Source: Clostridia bacterium
Lineage (GTDB): Bacteria > Bacillota > Clostridia > DUPQ01
NCBI GenBank assembly: GCA_030590175.1
Contig: JAUUZE010000003.1
Location: forward strand, 1-37,967
Reading direction: 5' to 3'
DNA length: 37,967 nt
The first letter of the stretch is position 1. Every line of letters starts with the position of its first letter. A program made the position numbers and the translations under genes. Shown piece after piece: positions 32,540 to 37,967 of the stretch. Below the pieces are notes generated by a model. The model was not told where the DNA came from. It searched no databases and saw nothing but the letters and a program-made list of their open reading frames with translations.

Positions 32540-34924
32540 ATGAAAGTACCTATTAGTTGGTTAGCAGACTATGTAAAAATAGAAGAAAATATAAAAAATT
32601 ATAGTGAAATGATGACTATGTCAGGCTCTAAAGTAGAAGGCTATGAAAAACCATTTCACGAAATTACAAATGTTGTAACAGGTAAGATAACTGAGGTAGC
32701 TTCCCATCCAGATGCAGATAAATTAATTGTCACAAAGGTGGATGTTGGAGAAGAAATAGTACAAATTGTAACTGGGGCTAAAAATGTTTCTAAAGGAGAC
32801 ATTATTCCAATTGCACTAGATAATTCCACATTACCAAATGGAGTAATTATTACAAAAGGAAATTTACGTGGCGTGCAATCAAATGGAATGATGTGTTCAA
32901 TTGCTGAACTTAATCTAACAAAAAATGATTTCCCAACTGCTAGTGAAGATGGAATATTTATTTTACCTAAAAACACACCATTAGGAGTTGATATTAAAGA
33001 AATATTAGGATTAGATGATACAGTAGTTGAATTTGAAATTACACCTAATAGACCTGATTGCTTATCTATTATTGGTTTAGCAAGAGAATCAGCTGTAACA
33101 ATTGGAAAGAAATTTGTAGTACCTAATGTTTCTCTTCAGGAGAAAGGTAAGGGAACAGCCACAGACTATGTAAAAGTAACTATTGAAGATTATGATTTGT
33201 GTAAACGATATGCAGGGAAAATTGTAACAGATGTTTTGATAAAAGAATCACCATTATGGATGAGAAAACGTTTACGGGATGCAGGAGTTAGACCTATAAA
33301 TAACATTGTTGATATTACTAATTATGTAATGTTAGAATATGGACAACCAATGCATGCTTTTGATTTAAATTATTTACAAGAAAAAAATATTATTATAAGA
33401 CGAGCAAAAAAAGGCGAGATTATTCATACTCTTGATGATCAAGAAAGAATGCTAAATAACCAAAATTTAGTTATTGCAGATGGTGATAAAGCTATTGCAG
33501 TAGCCGGAGTTATGGGTGGAGCTAATTCAGAAGTAAATAATGATACAACCAAAATATTATTTGAATCAGCAAACTTTGATGGAGTATCTGTTAGACTAAC
33601 TGCTAAACAGTTAGGTTTACGAACTGAATCATCAGCTAGATTTGAAAAAGGACTAGATCCACACAATGCAAAACCTGCTTTATTAAGAGCTTGTGAGCTT
33701 GTTGAAAAACTAGGTGCTGGTAAAGTTGTTCCTGGTATTATTGACTGTCATAGTGAGTTACCAACAAAAAACATAATACCATTTAGACCTAAAAAAATGA
33801 ATGAATTTTTAGGAACATCTATTGAAGAGAAAACTATGGTTGATATTTTAACTTCTCTGGAATTTGAAGTAAATATGGAGAAAATGGAAATTGCTGTTCC
33901 ATCTTTTAGACCTGATGTGGAAGCTTGGGCAGATATTTCAGAAGAAGTAGTTCGCTTTTATGGATATAATAATATTAAAGCATCCTTACAATCAGGTAAC
34001 CGAGCAACACAAGGAATAAAAACCTATGAACAGCGAATTAGAGATACCATAAGAGAAGCTATGTTAGCCATGGGATTAATGGAAATTTATACTTATTCAT
34101 TTACCTCACGAAAAGTATTTGATAAATTATTATTAAAAGATGATTCACCATTACGAGAGACTGTGGTTATTACTAATCCATTAGGAGAAGATTTCAAAAT
34201 TATGAGAACTACTACCATTCCTGAAATGCTACAGGTTATTTCACATAACTTTAATCGTCGTATTCCACAAGCTGGATTTTTTGAGACATCAAAAACCTAT
34301 CATCCTATAAAAGGGGAAAAATTACCAAATGAAAAAAATGTACTAACTATAGGATTGTATGGAGATTATGATTTTTATGCAATAAAAGGAATTGTTGAAA
34401 AATTAGTTGATACATTAGATATTCCTGATGTTAAATATGTAATAGATAGTAATAATCCAAGTTATCATCCAGGTCGTTGTGCACTTATAACTGTTAATGG
34501 AAACACCATAGGTACAATTGGTGAAATACACCCTGATGTAGCTGATAATTTTGAAACACCTAAGAGAAGCTATATTGGTGAATTGGATATTGAAAAACTA
34601 TATAAATTAACAAATGTTTTAAAAAGTTATAAAGGATTACCTAAATATCCTGAAGTAGATAGAGACTTAGCAATGGTAGTTGATGAAGAGATTATTGCAT
34701 ATGATATAGAGCAAGTTATCAAGAACAGTGGAGGAGACTTGTTACAAAAAGTTACATTATTTGATGTTTATAGAGGAGAGCAAGTGGGAGAAAACAAAAA
34801 AAGTATGGCCTATGCATTATCCTTTAGAGCTGATGATCGTACACTTACTGATGAAGAAGTTAACAAAGCAGTCACAGAGATACTATCAAAACTAGATAGT
34901 GAAATAGGAGCGATATTACGCTAA
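32540..34924 (+). CDS. pheT: Phenylalanyl-tRNA synthetase beta subunit
   Basis: 794 residues, full length. Domains in order: N-terminal B1 (MKVPISWLADYVKI), the EMAP/tRNA-binding OB fold (VVTGKITEVASHPDADKL to about 150), B3/B4 editing domain (RPINNIVDITNYVMLEYGQ, then GVMGGANSEV), B5 (FRPKKMNEFLGTSIEEK), the catalytic-like core (DFKIMRTTTIPEMLQVISHN) and the C-terminal FDX-ACB anticodon-binding domain (YPEVDRDLAMVVDEE). Works as an alpha2-beta2 enzyme with PheS. AGGAGGATAAC precedes the ATG. The stop overlaps the next ATG by one base. Confidence 0.97.
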   Translation: MKVPISWLADYVKIEENIKNYSEMMTMSGSKVEGYEKPFHEITNVVTGKITEVASHPDADKLIVTKVDVGEEIVQIVTGAKNVSKGDIIPIALDNSTLPNGVIITKGNLRGVQSNGMMCSIAELNLTKNDFPTASEDGIFILPKNTPLGVDIKEILGLDDTVVEFEITPNRPDCLSIIGLARESAVTIGKKFVVPNVSLQEKGKGTATDYVKVTIEDYDLCKRYAGKIVTDVLIKESPLWMRKRLRDAGVRPINNIVDITNYVMLEYGQPMHAFDLNYLQEKNIIIRRAKKGEIIHTLDDQERMLNNQNLVIADGDKAIAVAGVMGGANSEVNNDTTKILFESANFDGVSVRLTAKQLGLRTESSARFEKGLDPHNAKPALLRACELVEKLGAGKVVPGIIDCHSELPTKNIIPFRPKKMNEFLGTSIEEKTMVDILTSLEFEVNMEKMEIAVPSFRPDVEAWADISEEVVRFYGYNNIKASLQSGNRATQGIKTYEQRIRDTIREAMLAMGLMEIYTYSFTSRKVFDKLLLKDDSPLRETVVITNPLGEDFKIMRTTTIPEMLQVISHNFNRRIPQAGFFETSKTYHPIKGEKLPNEKNVLTIGLYGDYDFYAIKGIVEKLVDTLDIPDVKYVIDSNNPSYHPGRCALITVNGNTIGTIGEIHPDVADNFETPKRSYIGELDIEKLYKLTNVLKSYKGLPKYPEVDRDLAMVVDEEIIAYDIEQVIKNSGGDLLQKVTLFDVYRGEQVGENKKSMAYALSFRADDRTLTDEEVNKAVTEILSKLDSEIGAILR

Positions 34925-35307
34925 TGAAAGAAATATATGAAAGGTTTTCTAAAGATCGTTTTTCCAAGCTTTGTGGGATTATTATTGATGACATCCAATT
35001 AGGATATGCAAAAACATCAGTAATGGTAAAAGAACAGCATTTAAACGGTGTAGATATTACACAAGGTGGATTAGTATATACTCTTGCAGATGTGGCTTTT
35101 GCTTGTGCATCAAACTCCTATGGACCTATAGCTGTAGGATTAACTACTAATTTTTCATTTTTAAAATCTACTACAGCAGGACATGAACTAACAGCCATTG
35201 CTAAAGTTGATTCACTAACAAGAAAAACTTGTACAGTTACAGTAGAAGTTTTTCAACAAGATGAATTAATTGCTAAAATGTTAGGGACAGCTTATGTCAA
35301 AGGATGA
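34924..35307 (+). CDS. PaaI-family hot-dog thioesterase
   Basis: 127 residues, a single hot-dog fold. The signature LNGVDITQGGLVYTLADVAF (about 38-57), followed by TTNFSFLKSTTAGHELTA, fits PaaI/YdiI-type acyl-CoA thioesterases. The substrate is not set by sequence; phenylacetyl-CoA and other aryl-CoAs are typical for the group. It begins within the pheT stop (TAATG) and overlaps the next gene by 14 bases, so it is translated from the Phe-regulated transcript. No signal peptide. Confidence 0.9.
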   Translation: MKEIYERFSKDRFSKLCGIIIDDIQLGYAKTSVMVKEQHLNGVDITQGGLVYTLADVAFACASNSYGPIAVGLTTNFSFLKSTTAGHELTAIAKVDSLTRKTCTVTVEVFQQDELIAKMLGTAYVKG

Positions 35308-36214
35308 AAAATATAAGCTTACACTAGTTCATGAGCATCCTGTTATTGACGATCCTAAAGGCCATATTAGAATGGTGGCAGGCTATCGTGATTTAAATGG
35401 GATGTATCATGTATTTTGTGATTTTATTGATTATTCTTTTCACACAATTCATTCTTGGCAAGCTTCAATTAAATATTATAAAGGTAAGAGTTTAACTAAT
35501 TTGTATGATCAGGGAATATTAATTTCATCAAATGATTATGGCGTTGGTTCACCTGGAGTAGTAGTTTATCAAAAAAAAGTCTATCTTTTTTATTCTAATC
35601 ATAAAATATATGGAGATACTTCTGTATTTAATGGATATTCTAAACCAGGGGAAACAGGGTATGTTAGTTCAGATATTCATGTAAATATTTATAAAACAGA
35701 TAAACAGTTAGCAATTGATACAACCTCTAATGAACATTTTGAAGTTCTTAATAGAGATAATGGCTGGAAATCAATGAGAGTTGATGATCCAAGTCCTATT
35801 ATTATTGATAACCAATTGATTGTTTATTATAAAGGATTTGATGATAATCGTGATAAAAGCCATATACAAGTTGGGGTAGGTACTTTTTTGAATAATCACT
35901 TAATAGAACAGGGGATTATTTTATCATCGACATATGGTTTTGAAATGCCTCGTCCATTTATAAAAGATGGGAAAAAACAGTTGTTTGTAAGAAATTTCAG
36001 TCACGATATTAGTTCGTGGAGTCATTATATTTTTAGAAATAATAAGTATATTCTTCATGACAATCAATTTTTTTATGGCCATCCTAATTCAAAGGCAATG
36101 GATGTTAGTTTCATTTGTGATACCTTTGGAAATCTAACAGGTGATGTGTTGGCTTGTGGAACTAATAACAACCAATTAAAACAATGGGCTTATAGTTTGT
36201 CTATCAAATCATAA
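35294..36214 (+). CDS. Five-bladed beta-propeller glycosidase-like protein (GH43/GH32 type)
   Basis: 306 residues with repeated propeller-blade motifs: YHVFCDFIDY, SPGVVVYQKKVYLFYSN, DDPSPIIIDNQLIVYYKG and MPRPFIKDGKKQLFVRNF. The Asp-Pro and Tyr/Phe-rich strands are those of GH43/GH32/GH62-like catalytic propellers, but I cannot place it in a numbered family. Candidate acidic residues lie in the DDPSP and FEMPRP blades. Being without a signal peptide, it probably acts in the cytoplasm on small arabino-, xylo- or fructo-sugars; a non-enzymatic role is possible. The start overlaps the thioesterase by 14 bases. Confidence 0.75.
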   Translation: MSKDEKYKLTLVHEHPVIDDPKGHIRMVAGYRDLNGMYHVFCDFIDYSFHTIHSWQASIKYYKGKSLTNLYDQGILISSNDYGVGSPGVVVYQKKVYLFYSNHKIYGDTSVFNGYSKPGETGYVSSDIHVNIYKTDKQLAIDTTSNEHFEVLNRDNGWKSMRVDDPSPIIIDNQLIVYYKGFDDNRDKSHIQVGVGTFLNNHLIEQGIILSSTYGFEMPRPFIKDGKKQLFVRNFSHDISSWSHYIFRNNKYILHDNQFFYGHPNSKAMDVSFICDTFGNLTGDVLACGTNNNQLKQWAYSLSIKS

Positions 36215-36225
36215 TATGGTACTAT
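36197..36225 (+). promoter_or_regulatory. Promoter of the sensor/response-regulator pair
   Basis: TTGTCT (36197-36202), exactly 17 bases, TACTAT (36220-36225) with TGG before it (extended -10). Predicted start near 36232, immediately before AGAGGTGG. Confidence 0.65.
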
Positions 36226-36247
36226 TTTAGTAATAGAGGTGGGTATA

Positions 36248-37576
36248 TTGAGTAGTATCTATAGTACATTTTATAATGATGGGAAATTGCTAATCTTTGC
36301 ATTACTCATGTTTTCTATGTTTTTAACTGTATATGTTACTGTAATTATTTTAACAAATCTTCGTCAAAATAAATTAATATATCCATATATGATGTATCAA
36401 TCGATTGCATTTATTGTCCAATTTTTTACATTGATGAAATTATTAGCAATGCCTGAGCAATTTATCTTCTTAACAAGAATTAGTGCAATAATGTCAGTTT
36501 ACCTTGAAAGTTTATTCTTAATATTAATATTTTCACTTGTTCTGGAAAAAACACCATCTTTACCATTTATGCTTTCAATGATTGCAATACCTTTTGTTCT
36601 TATGAATATTATTATAATTGAACCCACATCACTTTTGACAAGTACAGTACCTTATCAAATTAATTATGGCTTAATTTATTATGCTAAAGGGATTTTTCAA
36701 TATGTGGTAGCTTTTATTTCATTAATAATTGTATATGTGTTCATCTATAGGATAAAAGGAAAACTAGAAATTAAAGATATATGGCTATCTTTGTTGATTT
36801 TATTACCTATATGTTTTGATATTTATTCAAGCTTTTTTAAAAATGGTGCGTATGAAGAAGTTTTGTATTTTCTGCTTTTTACAAAACAGTTAATTCTATT
36901 ATATACAATTTCACAAAAATGGGCTTTTAAAATGATTGGAAATATTCAAAAAAATACTTTAAATATTATTAGTGGTGGTGTAATAATTGTTAATAATTAT
37001 GGTACAATAGTTTATTCAAATGGAAATGGTTTGTTAGGAAAAATCCAATCTGTAGAAAGTGAAAACCAGTTAAAAGTTGAATTAAATAAACAGCTTCTTG
37101 AACCATCACTTTCTCTTGAGGGATTAACTTTTTCATTAGTTGATGAAAATATTCAATTTGATTTTCAAACAAAAGATTATTTGTATTATTTGTGTTCAGT
37201 TAACAAACTGCTTGGTGAAAGAAATACAGTAGTAGGAGTTATTGTTTCATTCACTGACATTACAGAGTATAAATTGTTGATTGAAGAGCTTACAGAAAAG
37301 AATTTAAATCTTGATAAAGCAAATACAGAACTAGAAAATCAAGAAATAATAATTAGAAATATAAGTAAAATGAAAAAACAGGAGAAAATTTCTCAAGATA
37401 TAAGAGATTTATTAGCGAATACTATGACACAGATACTAACTAGTTTGGAAGCTAGCGAGATACTAATATCTTTAGATAAAGAAAAGGCAAAAGCATCACT
37501 AGAAGATGTTATGAATTTAGCTACAGAATATTTAGCTAAAGTACGAAAAATGGTATCTAGTCTTAAAGAATGGTAG
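36248..37576 (+). CDS. Histidine-kinase-like membrane sensor lacking phospho-His and ATPase domain
   Basis: 442 residues from the TTG at 36248, preferred because AGAGGTGG (36235-36242) lies just upstream and the in-frame GTG at 36239 is inside that site. About seven hydrophobic helices fill residues 10-225. A PAS-like domain (about 235-340) has ISGGVIIVNNYGTIVYSN and VVGVIVSFTDITEYK. A coiled coil follows, then an HisKA_3-type dimerisation helix pair. There the usual RELHDxLGHxLT reads QDIRDLLANTMT: the phospho-accepting His is Arg386. The protein stops right after this domain (VRKMVSSLKEW) and has no HATPase domain. The stop is clean and the response regulator starts ten bases later, so this is not a simple frameshift in the window. 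Confidence 0.85.
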   Translation: MSSIYSTFYNDGKLLIFALLMFSMFLTVYVTVIILTNLRQNKLIYPYMMYQSIAFIVQFFTLMKLLAMPEQFIFLTRISAIMSVYLESLFLILIFSLVLEKTPSLPFMLSMIAIPFVLMNIIIIEPTSLLTSTVPYQINYGLIYYAKGIFQYVVAFISLIIVYVFIYRIKGKLEIKDIWLSLLILLPICFDIYSSFFKNGAYEEVLYFLLFTKQLILLYTISQKWAFKMIGNIQKNTLNIISGGVIIVNNYGTIVYSNGNGLLGKIQSVESENQLKVELNKQLLEPSLSLEGLTFSLVDENIQFDFQTKDYLYYLCSVNKLLGERNTVVGVIVSFTDITEYKLLIEELTEKNLNLDKANTELENQEIIIRNISKMKKQEKISQDIRDLLANTMTQILTSLEASEILISLDKEKAKASLEDVMNLATEYLAKVRKMVSSLKEW

Positions 37577-37586
37577 GAGGAAAGAA

Positions 37587-37967
37587 ATGATAAAAATAGT
37601 TATTGTAGATGACCATGTTTTATTACTTGAAAGTTTAAAAACTTTTATTGAGCAAAATGAAGAGTACAGAATAGTTGGTGAGGCTAAAAATGGTATTGAA
37701 GCTATTGAAGTATGTAAAAAAGTGTATCCTGATGTTGTATTGATGGATGTGAAAATGCCAGAATTAGATGGTATTAAAGCCGCCAAAGAATTGAAACGAG
37801 AATTTCCACGTATTAAAATTATTATTCTAACCTCATATGAAGATAATGAAAGTATTTTTGAAGCTTTTGCTATGGGAGTCGATGGATACTTACTTAAAAA
37901 TACTAACCCAAAAGATTTGATGGAAGCCATCAGATTGACTGTAAATGGATTATGTGTAATTCAGCGG
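37587..37967 (+). CDS. NarL/LuxR-type response regulator, receiver domain (3' end outside window)
   Basis: 127 residues are visible; the window ends in frame within the gene. The receiver domain is intact: acidic pair Asp8-Asp9 (VIVDDHVLL), phospho-acceptor Asp54 (VVLMDVKMPE), Thr in IIILTSYED, and Lys in GYLLKNTNPK. The LuxR-type helix-turn-helix expected after residue about 145 lies outside the window. AGGAGG (37575-37580), overlapping the sensor stop, precedes the ATG. Since the neighbouring sensor cannot phosphorylate it by the usual route, its phosphate source or mode of control is open. Confidence 0.93.
   Translation, partial: MIKIVIVDDHVLLLESLKTFIEQNEEYRIVGEAKNGIEAIEVCKKVYPDVVLMDVKMPELDGIKAAKELKREFPRIKIIILTSYEDNESIFEAFAMGVDGYLLKNTNPKDLMEAIRLTVNGLCVIQR

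Noticed and set aside
36999-37008. ATGGTACAAT inside the sensor gene as an internal promoter
   Set aside because: No -35 at suitable spacing, it lies within coding sequence, and nothing starts just downstream.
1-37967. Mycoplasma-type code with TGA as Trp
   Set aside because: Several genes end on TGA with ATGA overlaps (for example 1453-1455), and Trp is encoded by TGG throughout.
1-37967. CRISPR arrays, insertion sequences, prophage, tRNA or rRNA genes
   Set aside because: No regularly spaced repeats, transposase or integrase motifs, or tRNA/rRNA signatures were found. The holin-like label at 29199 belongs to the YvlD family and is not phage evidence.

Overview
The window is a compact AT-rich stretch, roughly 30% GC by eye. 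It has short intergenic gaps, Shine-Dalgarno sequences before most genes, many ATGA-type overlaps and TGA used as a stop, so it follows the standard bacterial code. A T-box leader, a bacterial PheST pair, YvlD/DUF2089-type genes and an energy-conserving complex driven without oxygen suggest an anaerobic, fermentative low-GC Bacillota or a wall-less relative that kept code 11 (Izemoplasma/Haloplasma-like). That placement is inference; no rRNA or tRNA gene is present to settle it.

Layout. 1-506: the 3' end of valS and a hairpin. 626-11310: a 13-gene operon with its own promoter, a dyad at the predicted start of transcription and a terminator. It encodes a membrane-bound Mrp-antiporter/complex-I-like respiratory complex in the order Mrp E, F, G, MbhD-like, B, C, D, second antiporter, NuoH, NuoB, NuoC, NuoD, then a fused ferredoxin/FAD-NAD(P)H oxidoreductase. 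The order matches archaeal Mbx/Mbs rather than a hydrogenase, and the NuoD-like subunit has lost half of the NiFe cysteine ligands. 11312-19526: a tightly packed unit with a methyltransferase-like protein, an M14 carboxypeptidase, an M19 dipeptidase, glutamine-dependent NAD synthetase, MtnA and the three 5-oxoprolinase subunits PxpABC. 19531-19773 (minus): a small membrane protein. 19858-27840: a mixed unit with two small proteins (DUF4177, DUF2007), a heparinase-II/III-like lyase, a GH78-like rhamnosidase, a ZIP metal transporter, an acyl-ACP thioesterase and phosphoglycerate dehydrogenase, ended by a terminator.

27871-29562: a consensus promoter preceded by a tandem repeat drives a DUF2089 regulator, a 41-residue peptide, two YvlB-like tandem paralogs and a YvlD-like membrane protein. 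29549-30802 (minus): a neutral-ceramidase-like hydrolase. 30887-31207: a YbjQ-family protein. 31214-36214: a Phe-specific T-box leader, pheS, pheT, a PaaI thioesterase and a five-bladed-propeller glycosidase-like protein. 36197-37967: a membrane sensor that looks like a histidine kinase but lacks both the phospho-accepting histidine and the ATPase domain, followed by a NarL-type response regulator cut by the window end.

How it fits together: peptides and small sugar acids or rhamnosides appear to be degraded in the cytoplasm (M14, M19, PxpABC, PL, GH78). The Mbx-like complex probably balances ferredoxin and NAD(P)H while moving Na+ or H+. The strongest leads are the NAD(P)H-linked Mbx-like complex with its altered metal site, and the kinase-less sensor/response-regulator pair.
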